Counted from the first letter of the stretch, positions 33,519 through 43,641 are shown. The stretch: 64,000 bases of DNA from Bog-756 sp963776225 (GCA_963776225.1 CAVZLL010000003.1:620001-684000), one strand, 5' to 3'. Numbers and translations: made by a program. The notes: generated by a model not told the origin, from the sequence alone.

Positions 33519-34193
33519 TCAGACCGCCAGCTTGTAGCCCATGCCCCGGACGGTGAGGATGAACCGGGGCGTCGCAGGATCCGGCTCGACCTTGGTGCGC
33601 AGGCGGCGGACGTGGACGTCGACCAGGCGCCCGTCGCCGAAGTAGTCGTACCCCCAGACCTGCTCGAGCAGGTGCTCGCGGCTCAGCACCTTGCCCGGGT
33701 GGTCGGCCAGCTCGCAGAGCAGCCGGAACTCGGTGCGGGTGCAGTGGATCTCCTGCCCGTCCCGGCGGACCACCCCGGCGTCGGGCTCGATCTCGACGTC
33801 GCCGAAGCTGAGCACCGCCGATCCCTCGTCGGCGCGCGATCGGCGCAGCAGGGCCCGGATCCGCGCCGCGAGCTCCTTTGCGACGAACGGCTTGGTGACG
33901 TAGTCGTCAGCACCGGCCTCGAGGCCTGCCACCACGTCGTGGGTGTCCGACCGGGCGGTCACCATGATGATCGGGACCGTCGACTGGTGGCGCAGGGTTC
34001 GGCAGGCCTCGAACCCGTCGATACCCGGCAGCATCAGGTCGATCAGGACCAGCTCGAAGGGCTCGGCGGAGAAGCGGGCGACCGCGTCCTCGCCGCTCCC
34101 GGCGTCCTCCACCGAGTAGCCCTCGTCCTCCAGTGCCAGGCGCATCGAGGAACGGATCCGCTCGTCGTCCTCGACGATCAGGATTCGGCTCAC
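33519..34193 (-). CDS. mtrA: MtrA-like OmpR-family response regulator
   Basis: This 224-residue regulator has a receiver domain (1-120) with acidic pocket Asp9-Asp10, phospho-acceptor Asp52 in 'LVLIDLMLPGIDG', Thr in 'IIMVTARSD' and Lys in 'DYVTKPF'. The C-terminal winged-helix DNA-binding domain ('TRTEFRLLCELADHPGKVLSR', 'VDVHVRRLRTKVEPDP', 'TVRGMGYKL') follows. It heads the mtrA-mtrB-lpqB operon. In relatives MtrA activates cell-wall and division genes. The GTG start at 34193 is preceded by CATGAT six bases upstream (34205-34200), a possible leaderless promoter. Confidence 0.94.
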   Translation of the reverse strand: MSRILIVEDDERIRSSMRLALEDEGYSVEDAGSGEDAVARFSAEPFELVLIDLMLPGIDGFEACRTLRHQSTVPIIMVTARSDTHDVVAGLEAGADDYVTKPFVAKELAARIRALLRRSRADEGSAVLSFGDVEIEPDAGVVRRDGQEIHCTRTEFRLLCELADHPGKVLSREHLLEQVWGYDYFGDGRLVDVHVRRLRTKVEPDPATPRFILTVRGMGYKLAV

Positions 34194-34199
34194 GGCGTG

Positions 34200-34205
34200 A
34201 TCATG
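34200..34205 (-). promoter_or_regulatory. Possible -10 element of mtrA
   Basis: CATGAT ends 6 nt before the GTG start. It deviates from TANNNT at the first base but has the same spacing as the other leaderless genes here. Confidence 0.35.
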
Positions 34206-34265
34206 GCACGGCCGCTCCGCACGCAGGCAACGGCCGGCCGCGGCCGGGCCCGAGGGGCCCCAGCG

Positions 34266-35945
34266 TCAGCTCTTCCAGATCTGGGTCGGCCAGATCGCCC
34301 CACCGATGAGCGGGAAGGCCTTGCCTCCGGCAGGGGTGGTCGGGTTGGCGAAGTTCTCCACCCCCTGCTTGGCCCCGATGGCCCAGACGGTCCGGTCTGC
34401 CCAGATGTAGGGGATGTCCTTGCCGAGCAACCGGTTCACCTCCTGGTAGGCGGCGACCTGCTCGGCCGTGCTCGACGCCTGGCGACCCTTGATCAGGGCG
34501 GTCTCCATCGCCGGATCGGTGTTGCGGGCCATGTTGATGGAGAAGACCGGGGTGTTGGCGTTGGTCGGACTCCAGAAGATGTAGTTGAGGTCCGGGTTGA
34601 CCGCACCGAACTGTCGCCAGACCTGGGCCTCGAAGGACCCGAGCAGGGCGGTGTTGATGATCGACTCCTGCTGGATCGGGTTGAGGGTGACCGTCATGCC
34701 GACCGTCTGGAGCTGCTGCTGGTAGTACTGGGCGATCCTCGTGGTGCTGGCGTCCGGGACGTGGTTGAGGCTGAGCGACACCGGCTGCCCGGCCTGCTGC
34801 ACCTCCTGGACCAGCTGCTTGGCCTTGTCGACGTCGTACACGGGGTAGCCGTTGTCGGCCAGGTAGTAGGGCGAGGTCGTGGTGAACGGTCCGTTCGAGG
34901 TCGGATTGACCCCCTGGTCGATGACCGCCACGTACTGGGCGGAGCTGATCGCATAGGCCGCGGCCTGCCGCAGCTTGAGGTTGTCGAACGGGGGCTTGGA
35001 CAGGTTGAGGAGGAGGCAGCCCATGTCGGGCTCGCCGGCGACGTTCTTCGAGTCGTCGGTGTAGCCGAAGGAGCTGTTGCCCCGGAGTGCCTTGATCTCG
35101 ATCGCGGTGTCGGTGTGCATGATGTCCACCGAGCCCGACTGCAGGCTGCTCAGGAGCGAACTCGGGTCGGGGATGGGCTTGTAGGTGATGCTGTCGAGGT
35201 AGGGGAGTCCCGGCCGCCAGTAGTGGGGGTTCTTGGTGGCGGTGAAATGGTCGTTCGGCGTCCAGTCCTGGAAGATGAACGGCCCGGTCCCGACCGGGTT
35301 GGTCTGGCTGTTCGACTTGAGCCAGTTGGGCTCGGCCACGAAGGCGATCTGGCTCCCGATCCCCCCGGTCAGGTAGTAGTCGAACGGCACCCAGGGGGCC
35401 TTCATGGTCACCGTGACCTCGAGCGGGCCGGTGGCGGCCACGGTGTCGATGTTGGTGACCGACGGGCCGGTCAGGGCTGAGGACTTGTGCGCCTCGAAGT
35501 TGGCGACGACCGCGGCGGCGTCACACGGTGCGCCGTTGTGGAACACCACGTTCGGGCGCACGGTGATCGTCCAGACCGTGTGGTCGCTGTTGGGGGTGAC
35601 CGACTGGGCCAGGTACGGCTGGGGGGTCCCACCGGCGTCCAGGATCATGAGCGGGTCGAACACCGTGCGGGCGTAGAGGATGCCGACCTCGTCGAAGGTC
35701 CCCTGGGTCGGGGAGAATCCCTTCTCCTCGGTGTCCACCCCGAAGACGAGCTGGCCGCCCGGCTTGGGCGTGGTGGTCGAGATGCCGTCGTAGTGGGTCC
35801 CGGTGGAGCCGCTCGTGGTGCCGGTGGCAGAGCCCGAGTTGCCGCAGGCGGCGAGAATGCCTCCCGAGGCCCCGATGGCGGCGACGCCCACGCCGGTGGC
35901 GGCTCCCCGCGCGAGGAACGAGCGGCGGTCGATGCGTTCTGACAT
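34266..35945 (-). CDS. Tat-exported family 5 solute-binding lipoprotein (peptide/nickel ABC type)
   Basis: This 559-residue protein has a twin-arginine signal ('RRSFLARG', Arg7-Arg8) and a lipobox 'LAACG' with Cys34, so it is folded before export and lipid-anchored outside. The mature part is an extracellular solute-binding family 5 protein: 'PNSDHTVWTITVRPNVVFHNG', 'TNPVGTGPFIFQDW', 'YWRPGLPYLDSITYKPIPD' and 'LRQAAAYAISSAQYV'. Family members bind oligopeptides, nickel complexes or opines. No permease or ATPase genes are next to it, so it is an orphan or works with a distant transporter. ATG 35945 has AAGGGGG a few bases upstream. Confidence 0.9.
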   Translation of the reverse strand: MSERIDRRSFLARGAATGVGVAAIGASGGILAACGNSGSATGTTSGSTGTHYDGISTTTPKPGGQLVFGVDTEEKGFSPTQGTFDEVGILYARTVFDPLMILDAGGTPQPYLAQSVTPNSDHTVWTITVRPNVVFHNGAPCDAAAVVANFEAHKSSALTGPSVTNIDTVAATGPLEVTVTMKAPWVPFDYYLTGGIGSQIAFVAEPNWLKSNSQTNPVGTGPFIFQDWTPNDHFTATKNPHYWRPGLPYLDSITYKPIPDPSSLLSSLQSGSVDIMHTDTAIEIKALRGNSSFGYTDDSKNVAGEPDMGCLLLNLSKPPFDNLKLRQAAAYAISSAQYVAVIDQGVNPTSNGPFTTTSPYYLADNGYPVYDVDKAKQLVQEVQQAGQPVSLSLNHVPDASTTRIAQYYQQQLQTVGMTVTLNPIQQESIINTALLGSFEAQVWRQFGAVNPDLNYIFWSPTNANTPVFSINMARNTDPAMETALIKGRQASSTAEQVAAYQEVNRLLGKDIPYIWADRTVWAIGAKQGVENFANPTTPAGGKAFPLIGGAIWPTQIWKS

Positions 35946-36188
35946 ATTCCCCCTTGCGACAGTGGTCCGGGGCCATGGCCCACGGCTCTACGTTGCCCTG
36001 CAGCTCTTGGTACCACCGTGCCGCGTCGTCTGGGCGGCGGCCCGGTCCCCCTTTGCGTCAGGGCCGACGATAGCCCTCCGACCAGGGTCCGCGTGCGCTG
36101 CGAGCGGCCCCGACCCGAAGGGGGTCACCCCCGGGCCGCCCGATGCCCGGACGCCTCCGGGATGCCGGGTGCCGGTGGTCCTGCCGGG

Positions 36189-36194
36189 TACTGT
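36189..36194 (+). promoter_or_regulatory. -10 element of the Xer recombinase gene
   Basis: TACTGT ends 6 nt before GTG 36201 (leaderless spacing). It lies at the right end of the 255-nt divergent gap 35946-36200, in which no other feature is recognised. Confidence 0.5.
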
Positions 36195-36200
36195 TCTCAG

Positions 36201-37115
36201 GTGGCTTGGGAGATCGACGCCTATCGAAGCTCGGTCTCCGGACTGTCGTCGGCGACCGTGCGCGCGTACTGCTCCGACCTCGAGCGCTTCACCGTCTGGG
36301 CGGAGCGGGGCGGAGCCGACGGACCACCCGATGTCGACCGGATCACGCTCCGGCGCTACCTCGCGTACCTGGCCACCCGGCGGTACGCCAAGGCGACCAT
36401 CTCGCGTGCCGCGGCGTCGCTGCGCTCGTACTTCGAATGGTGTGCCCGGCGCGGCCTGGTCGACGTGGACCCGTCGGCCCGGCTCACTGCGCCGGCACCC
36501 GACTCGCGCCTGCCTCGGGTGCTCGGACACGCCGACCTCGACCGCCTGTTGACCCCGGCCGTCACGACGACGGTGCCCGGCGGGACCGTTCGAGTGGGCG
36601 GATCACCGGGTGGACCGTTTCCCCGGGACCGCCGTGACCAGGCCGTGCTCGAGTTGCTCTACGGGAGTGGGATGCGGGTGGCCGAGCTCTGCGGGCTGGA
36701 CCTGGACGACCTCGATCTGGCCCAGGGGATGGTCACGGTGATGGGCAAGGGCGCAAAGCAGCGTCTGGTGCTGGTCCACGGGCAGTGCGTGGCGGCCCTG
36801 CGTGCCTGGCTCGACGGTCCGCGTGCCGAGCTGATGACGGCGACCAGCCCGTCCGGGGCCCTGTTCTTCAACGGTCGGGGCAACCGGCTCGGACCCCGGG
36901 ACGTCCGCCGTATCCTGGACAGGCGCTCACCGGTGCCCACCCACCCCCACGCCCTCCGGCACACCTTCGCCACCCATCTCCTGGACGGGGGCGCCGACCT
37001 GCGAGTCGTGCAGGAATTACTCGGACATGCCAGTTTGCAGACCACGCAGGTCTACACTCATGTGAGCAAGGAACGCCTGCTTGCGGTCTATTCGGGCACG
37101 CATCCACGGGCTTAA
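36201..37115 (+). CDS. Tyrosine recombinase, XerC/XerD family
   Basis: This 304-residue protein has an N-terminal SAM-like core-binding domain (about 1-95) and a C-terminal catalytic domain. The catalytic set is complete: Arg159 in 'YGSGMRVAELCGL', a Lys in 'GKGAKQR', His250 and Arg253 in 'HPHALRHTFATHLL', His276 in 'LLGHASLQTTQ' and nucleophile Tyr285 in 'VYTHVS'. It would resolve chromosome dimers at dif. The size and the stable place upstream of whiG-rpsB suggest a housekeeping Xer rather than a phage integrase. XerC and XerD cannot be told apart here. The start is GTG 36201, set by the -10 element. whiG follows 8 nt later. Confidence 0.93.
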   Translation: MAWEIDAYRSSVSGLSSATVRAYCSDLERFTVWAERGGADGPPDVDRITLRRYLAYLATRRYAKATISRAAASLRSYFEWCARRGLVDVDPSARLTAPAPDSRLPRVLGHADLDRLLTPAVTTTVPGGTVRVGGSPGGPFPRDRRDQAVLELLYGSGMRVAELCGLDLDDLDLAQGMVTVMGKGAKQRLVLVHGQCVAALRAWLDGPRAELMTATSPSGALFFNGRGNRLGPRDVRRILDRRSPVPTHPHALRHTFATHLLDGGADLRVVQELLGHASLQTTQVYTHVSKERLLAVYSGTHPRA

Positions 37116-37123
37116 GGGGACAA

Positions 37124-37981
37124 TTGGCGACCAAACTCGACTCGGTCGGCCACGGGATCGACGCTCTGTGGACCGAATACAAGAAGTCCGGTGCCCGGGC
37201 GCTTCGCGACCAGCTGATCCTGCACTACTCGCCGGTCGTCAAGTACGTCGCCGGCCGGGTGTCCGTCGGGCTGCCCCGCCACGTCGACGAGGCCGATCTG
37301 GCGAGCTACGGGATCATCGGACTCATCGACGCCATCGAGCGCTTCGAGCCGGCCCGCAACATCAAGTTCGAGACCTACGCCATCCCCCGGATCAAGGGGG
37401 CGATCATCGACGAGCTCCGCTCCATCGACTGGGTGCCCCGCTCGGTCAGGGCGAAGGCGCGTGCGGTCGAGCAGTCGTACTCCAAGCTCGAGGCGGTCCT
37501 GCACCGCACCCCGACCGATGCCGAGGTCGCCGCCGACCTGGAGATGACCGACGAGGAGTTCCAGACGGCGCTCCGCAAGATCTCGTTCGTCGGCGTGGTC
37601 GCGCTCGACGAGGTGTTCCGGGGCGGCGACCGCTCCGACCGGTCGACCCTGGGCGAGACCCTCCCGGACTCCACCGCCGGGCCGATGGACAGCCTCGAGG
37701 TCAAGGAGACCAAGGAGGCCCTTATCCGGGCGGTCAGCCAGATGGCCGAGCGTGAGAAGACCGTCCTCACCCTCTACTACTACGAAGGGCTGACCCTCGC
37801 CGAGATCGGCGACATCCTGGGGGTCACCGAGAGCCGGGTGTGCCAGATACACACCAAGGCCGTCCTGCAGCTTCGGGCCAAGCTGGCCGACCGGCCGGAG
37901 GGGAGCGGCCGCCCGGCGGGAGCCAAGTCGGCCAAAGGGGCGGCTGCGGCCTCCAAGGCCGTCTCCCGCGCCGCCGGCTGA
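37124..37981 (+). CDS. whiG: FliA/WhiG-family RNA polymerase sigma factor
   Basis: This 285-residue group 3 sigma factor has region 2 ('ADLASYGIIGLIDAIERFEP', 'KFETYAIPRIKGAIIDELRS'), region 3 ('RTPTDAEVAADLEMTDEEF') and region 4 ('KTVLTLYYYEGLTLAEIGDIL', 'VTESRVCQIHTKA'). The TTG start is preceded by AAGGGGA six bases upstream. A short basic Ala/Lys tail follows region 4. WhiG directs sporulation in Streptomyces and FliA directs motility; its place upstream of rpsB-tsf-pyrH-frr-cdsA matches Streptomyces whiG. No flagellar gene or anti-sigma factor lies in the window, so the regulon is open. Confidence 0.92.
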   Translation: MATKLDSVGHGIDALWTEYKKSGARALRDQLILHYSPVVKYVAGRVSVGLPRHVDEADLASYGIIGLIDAIERFEPARNIKFETYAIPRIKGAIIDELRSIDWVPRSVRAKARAVEQSYSKLEAVLHRTPTDAEVAADLEMTDEEFQTALRKISFVGVVALDEVFRGGDRSDRSTLGETLPDSTAGPMDSLEVKETKEALIRAVSQMAEREKTVLTLYYYEGLTLAEIGDILGVTESRVCQIHTKAVLQLRAKLADRPEGSGRPAGAKSAKGAAAASKAVSRAAG

Positions 37982-38061
37982 GCCCGCACCCGGCCGGGCC
38001 CGCACCGCATCGGGGCGCGCTCCACCCGCTCGCTGAGTGGAGGCTTCCCGTCCGGGGGCAC

Positions 38062-38067
38062 TAGCAT
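38062..38067 (+). promoter_or_regulatory. -10 element of rpsB-tsf
   Basis: TAGCAT would start transcription near 38074 and give rpsB a leader of about 118 nt, unlike the leaderless genes nearby. Confidence 0.45.
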
Positions 38068-38114
38068 GATCGGGTCCGTCGACCGGCGGGCACTCGAACA
38101 GCAGCAATCACGCA

Positions 38115-38162
38115 CCCGGCCGCGTCCACGGTCGCCCCGACGTCTGGGGTGCAGCGGCCGGG
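38115..38162 (+). promoter_or_regulatory. Structured 5' leader of rpsB (possible S2 autoregulatory element)
   Basis: A 9-bp perfect stem (CCCGGCCGC 38115-38123 with GCGGCCGGG 38154-38162) encloses a smaller hairpin (CCCC 38135-38138 with GGGG 38146-38149, 7-nt loop). It ends about 18 nt before the AAGGAG ribosome site. Feedback by S2 on its own leader is known in other bacteria; its use here is inference. Confidence 0.45.
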
Positions 38163-38191
38163 GAGGATCAACCGTCACAAGGAGCAGCCAG

Positions 38192-39241
<1,050 letters not shown>

Positions 39242-39243
39242 CT

Positions 39244-40038
39244 GTGCCCGCGTTTTCCGCCAAGGACGTCCAGAGGCTCCGCCAGCTCACCGGAGTGGGC
39301 ATGCTCGACGCCAAGCGCGCCCTCGAGGAGAATGACGGTGACATGGACACGTCCGTCACCTGGCTGCGCGAGCAGGGACTGGCCAGTCAGTCCAAGCGTG
39401 CCGACCGGGACGCCTCCGAAGGAGCGGTTGCGATCGGCACCGCTCCGGGTGTCGCCTCCATCGTCCAGCTCCGGTCGGAGACCGACTTCGTGGCCAAGTC
39501 CGCCGAGTTCGTGGCCCTGGTCTCCGAGCTCGCCGATCTGGTCGCGGCGAAGGGGACCGCAGCGGTCGATGAGCGGGCCGAGGAACTGGACCGGCTCAAG
39601 GTCACCCTCAAGGAGAACATCTCGATCGGGCGGGTGGTCCGTATCGAGGCACCCCCGGGGGGCGTGGTCGATTCGTACCTCCATCTGCAGGCCGGTCGTG
39701 GGGTGAATGCCGTCGTCGTGGCGCTTGCCGGCGGGAGCGTCGAGCTCGCGCACGACATCGCCGCCCACATCGCATTCGCCCGTCCGATCTACATCACCCG
39801 GGCGGCTGTTCCCGAGGCCGAGGTGGCCGCCGAGCGCGAGACGGTCGAGAAGATCGCCCGCAACGAGGGCAAGCCGGATGCGGCGCTGCCCAAGATCGTC
39901 GAGGGTCGCCTCGGCGGGTGGTACAAGGAGCGGGTCCTTCTCGACCAGCCATTCGTCAAGGACGAGAAGCAGACCATCGGCACGCTCCTCGGCGACGCCA
40001 CCGTGACCGAATTCGCCCAGGTCGTCGTCGGCGACTGA
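39244..40038 (+). CDS. tsf: Elongation factor Ts
   Basis: This 264-residue protein recycles EF-Tu-GDP to EF-Tu-GTP. The N-terminal UBA-like domain has 'DVQRLRQLTGVGMLDAKRAL'. The key EF-Tu-contacting motif 'ETDFVAKSAEFVAL' is present, and the C-terminal core ends 'VLLDQPFVKDEKQTIGTLL'. The Leu-Thr-Gly-Val-Gly-Met-Leu-Asp-Ala-Lys signature is complete. The GTG start at 39244 follows the rpsB stop by 2 nt; pyrH begins 6 nt after its end. The length is close to other actinobacterial EF-Ts. Confidence 0.97.
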   Translation: MPAFSAKDVQRLRQLTGVGMLDAKRALEENDGDMDTSVTWLREQGLASQSKRADRDASEGAVAIGTAPGVASIVQLRSETDFVAKSAEFVALVSELADLVAAKGTAAVDERAEELDRLKVTLKENISIGRVVRIEAPPGGVVDSYLHLQAGRGVNAVVVALAGGSVELAHDIAAHIAFARPIYITRAAVPEAEVAAERETVEKIARNEGKPDAALPKIVEGRLGGWYKERVLLDQPFVKDEKQTIGTLLGDATVTEFAQVVVGD

Positions 40039-40044
40039 GTCGAC

Positions 40045-40768
40045 GTGGGTCAGCCACAGCGGATCATCCTGAAGCTCTCCGGCGAGGCGCTCGCTTCGTC
40101 GGCGTCGGACGAGACCATCGATTCTGCGGCTGTCGAGCAGCTCGCGCGTCGAGATCGCCCGCTCGCGGGACGAGCTCACCGGGCTCGAGCTGGCGGTCAT
40201 GGTCGGCGGCGGGAACATCTGGCGGGGCACCACCGGGGCCGGCGCCGGGATGGACCGTGCCACCTCCGACACCATGGGCATGCTGGGGACGGTGATCAAC
40301 GCCCTCGCTCTCCAGGACGCGCTCGAGCACCACGGACAGCCCACCCGGGTGCTGTCCGCCGTCCAGATGGCCGAGGTGGCCGAGCCCTACATCCGGCGCC
40401 GGGCGATCCGGCACCTGGAGAAGGGTCGAGTGGTGGTCTTCGCCGCGGGCATGGGAAACCCCTATTTCACCACCGACACCTCGGCCGCCCTCCGCGCGGC
40501 GGAGATCGAGGCGGTCCTGCTGTGCAAGGGCACCCACGGCGGTGTCGACGGCGTCTACAGCGCCGACCCCCGGCTGGACCCGACCGCCACCCGGTACGAC
40601 GAGATCTCGTTCATGGACGTCGTGGCCAAGGACCTGCGGGTGATGGACCTCACCGCGATCACGTTCTGCAAGGACAACGGGCTGCCGATCCGGGTCTTCG
40701 ACCTGATGGAGCCGGGCAACATCCGCAAGGCGCTCGGCGGCGAACCGATCGGGACGCTGATCAGATGA
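40045..40768 (+). CDS. pyrH: UMP kinase, reading frame broken by one extra base
   Basis: UMP kinase makes UDP from UMP with ATP. GTG 40045 starts 'QRIILKLSGEALASSASDETID' (shown in part: KLSGEAL) up to 'AVEQLA'. From about 40149 the conserved text continues in the +1 frame: 'VEIARSRDELTGLELAVMVG', 'GGGNIWRGTTGAGAGMDRAT', 'CKGTHGGVDGVYSADPR' and 'MDLTAITFCKDNGLPI'. Removing one base in GCGCG (40144-40148) restores an intact protein of about 240 residues, the family length. pyrH is essential in bacteria studied, and everything after the break is conserved, so this is most likely a sequence error. It lies in the expected rpsB-tsf-pyrH-frr order. Confidence 0.9.
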
Positions 40769-40813
40769 ATTGGCAGGTGGGTCTCGTTTTGGGTGCCCCC
40801 GCACCTCGATGAC

Positions 40814-40819
40814 TACGCT
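40814..40819 (+). promoter_or_regulatory. -10 element of frr
   Basis: TACGCT ends 9 nt before ATG 40829. TTGGGT 19 nt further up could serve as a weak -35. Confidence 0.45.
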
Positions 40820-40828
40820 GGTCCGCTG

Positions 40829-41400
40829 ATGGACGACGACCTGATCGCGCTCGTGGTCTCCGACGCCACCGAGCACATGGCGAAGGCGGTCGAGCACACC
40901 CAGATCGGAGTTCAGCGCCATCCGGACCGGGCGGGCCACCCCCGCCCTCGTCGAACACCTGAAGGTCGACTACTACGGCACCGAGACCGAGCTCCGGCAG
41001 ATGGCGGGCTTCAGCGTCCCCGAGGCCCGCCTCCTGGTGGTCTCCCCCTACGACAAGGGGTCGCTCGGCGCGATCGAGAAGGCGCTCCAGGGCTCCGACC
41101 TGGGGATCACCCCCTCCAACGACGGAACGGTGATCCGCCTGTCCTTCCCCGTGCCCACCGAGCAGCGCCGCAAGGAGCTGGTCAAGGTGGTCAAGCAGAA
41201 GGCGGAGGACGGCCGGGTGGCCGTGCGCAACGCACGGCGCTCCGCCCGGCACGAGCTCGACGCGATGCACAAGGACGGCGACCTCTCCAGCGACGAGCTC
41301 GAGCGGGTGGAGAAGGATCTGGACCGGCTGACCCAGGACAACGTCGGCGGCGATCGACCGCCAGCTCGCCCACAAGGAGCAGGAGCTCCTCGAGATCTGA
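40829..41400 (+). CDS. frr: Ribosome recycling factor, reading frame broken twice by single extra bases
   Basis: RRF splits post-termination ribosomes with EF-G. ATG 40829 opens 'MDDDLIALVVSDATEHMAKA' to 'VEHTQ'. An extra A at about 40904 then shifts the frame; removing it gives 'SEFSAIRTGRATPALVEHLK', the RRF signature. The frame continues through 'YYGTETELRQMAGFSVPEAR', 'PLRIASNDG'-equivalent text 'GITPSNDGTVIRLSFPVPTE' and 'DKDRLTQ'-like 'EKDLDRLTQDNV'. A second extra G at 41346-41347 again shifts the frame; without it the protein ends 'IDRQLAHKEQELLEI' at TGA 41398-41400. Corrected length is about 189 residues, near normal. frr is essential in studied bacteria, so errors are the likely cause. 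Confidence 0.9.
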
Positions 41401-41502
41401 TTTCAGCCGGGCCCAGCCCGGTATTCGAACACGATTCGGCACACGGACCGGCATCCAGGTGGGCCGGATCCGCGGCCGGTTCCTGGGGAGGAAGCAAGCA
41501 AC

Positions 41503-43621
41503 GTGGACAACGGCCCGGACCGGGAAGAGGACGATCTGACCAGGACCGACACACCAGTTGCGCGCTCCGAGCCGGCCGGTCCGGCCAGCGACCGGGTCAC
41601 CATCATGGGGGCGGAGACAGCAGCGGAGATCACGTCCGAGCTCCCCATCGTGCCCTCGGAGGAGGACGAACCGGACGGAGCCGGGAACCCCGTCGGTCCG
41701 CATCCTCGACGAGACGTCCGGGACCGACGCAGGCGGCGTCGAGCCGGTGGTGCCCGGGCAGACCGCGGTGCCCGCCGGGGGTGCGGTGCCGACCGGGCTG
41801 CCCCACTGGACCGAGCCGCCCACCGGTCAGGTCCCGGCTGTCCTCTCGCGGGAACCCGAGGAGGGATCCGGAGATGCGATCCTGCCGCCGAGCTGGCGTG
41901 AGGAGGATGCCGACTGGATCGCCCACGAGGAGGAATTCGACCCGGCCATGTTCTCGGGCGAGCACACCACACTGGGCTCGCTCGACGAGACCCATGGCAG
42001 CGACGAAGAGCGCCGGCCCTGGGAGTTCGACCTGGGCTCGGTGAAGCCCGGCGCGCCGAGCCCGGGCGCCACGGCTCCCGGAGGAGCGCCCGTCGACCCG
42101 GTCACCGGGCCGGTGGAAGCGGCTGCCCCCTGGGTCGCCGCCGCGGGTGCGGAGCGCGCGGCGCACGGTGCCGACCCGAGGGGGGAGGCGACCGGCGAGC
42201 GGCCGATGCCGGCAACGGGCGCCGTCGCAGAGGGCTCGACCGGTGACCCGTCGGTGTCGGGCGAGGCCGCTCCCGGAATCCACGACGCCGACGCACCGGC
42301 CGAATCGGCCCCGGCGACCGAGCCCGCCGACCAGGATCCGGCCGACCGGGACCGTCCGAGCGGGACGCCACCGGTCGGGCGAGCCCGCCGGAGCGGGCTT
42401 CGCCCGTCACGACTGCGGGCCAAGCGTCCCGACCAGGCGCCGGTTGCCGCTTGGCGCCGAGACCCCCGGGGCCTCGGTCACCGACGTACCGGGGGTCGGC
42501 CAACCGAGGGGCGGCGTGGCCGCGCTGGCCGCCGCCGACCGGAATGCCGCTCGTGCGGGGGATGCCGGGTCCGGTGGCCAGGCAGGCGAGCCGCTCGACG
42601 CCGGGCTCGCCACCGGACCGGGGGAGGCGACACGACCACGGCGGTCCCGACCGCGACGGCGTGCCGCAGATCGCTGCGACGCTCGCCGTCCGGCGAACCG
42701 CGGCCGCTGCGCAGCAGCAACGGGCCGTACACGCCCGAGGTGACCGGGGGCGGGCCCCCCGAACCGTCGGGCAGGCGCGAGGTCGCCCATCGCTCCCGGG
42801 GTGCGGCGCCCGGCATCGGCGTACGGGTGGGCACCGGGATCGCCGTGGGGGTGGTCGCCCTGGCCGCCTTCAAGCTCGGGACGGTCACCTCGCTCATCCT
42901 CTCCCTGATCGTGGTCACCTTCGCCGCCGGTGAGTGCTTCGCCGTCCTGCGGAAGGTCGGCTACCACCCGGCGACGCTCCTCGGGCTCGCCGGCACCATC
43001 TCGCTGATGGTCGGGGCCTACGCCAAAGGCGTCGCCGCCCTTCCGCTGGTGATGGTGCTGATCACCGTCTTCACGCTCATGTGGTACCTGTTCGGGGTCG
43101 AGCGGGGGTCGCCGGTGGCCGGCACCGCGGCGACGCTGCTGACCGTCGGATGGGTTTCCCTGCTGGGCGCGTACGCCGGGCTGCTGCTGTCACCCTCGAC
43201 CTTCCCCAACCGGCACGGCATCGCTTTCCTCCTCGGGGCGATCATCGCCACCGTGGCCAACGACGTGGGAGCCCTGGTGGTCGGACGCTGGATCGGCAGA
43301 CGGCCGCTGGCGCCGAGCATCAGCCCCAACAAGACGTGGGAGGGGCTGGTCGGGGGCGCGGTGGTCACCATCATCGTCTCCACCGTCGCGGTCGGCGCCA
43401 TCCATCCCTGGTCGGCGAGGAACGCCGCGTTGCTGGGCGTCGTGGTGGCCGTGGTCGCCCCGCTCGGTGACCTGTGCGAGTCCATGCTCAAGCGCGATCT
43501 CCGGCTCAAGGACATGGGTACGCTCCTGCCGGGTCACGGCGGGATCCTCGACCGGGTCGACGCCCTCATCTTCGTGCTCCCGGCCACGTACTACCTGGTG
43601 CGCGCCCTCAATATCGGCTGA
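41503..43621 (+). CDS. cdsA: Phosphatidate cytidylyltransferase with long disordered N-terminus; frame broken in the N-terminal part
   Basis: CdsA makes CDP-diacylglycerol, the precursor of all phospholipids. The membrane domain (about 42820-43621) has several hydrophobic segments ('GVVALAAFKLGTVTSLILSL', 'GIAFLLGAIIATVANDVGAL') and the CDS signature 'PLGDLCESMLKRDLRLKDMG', ending 'GILDRVDALIFVLPATYYL'. GTG 41503, behind GGGGAGGAAG, starts an acidic disordered region. The natural frame changes near 41683-41697 by one extra base into 'VRILDETSG'. Frame composition suggests up to three more extra bases between about 42370 and 42690, where the direct translation becomes implausibly Arg-rich. dxr follows 20 nt later. 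The usual uppS is not upstream. Confidence 0.88.
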
Positions 43622-43641
43622 CTTTCGGGCAGGCTGGAGGG

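Noticed and set aside
36201..37115. The tyrosine recombinase as evidence for a prophage or integrative element
   Set aside because: Size, complete Xer motifs, and a conserved place beside whiG-rpsB-tsf indicate a chromosomal Xer. No phage genes, attachment repeats or composition change are nearby.
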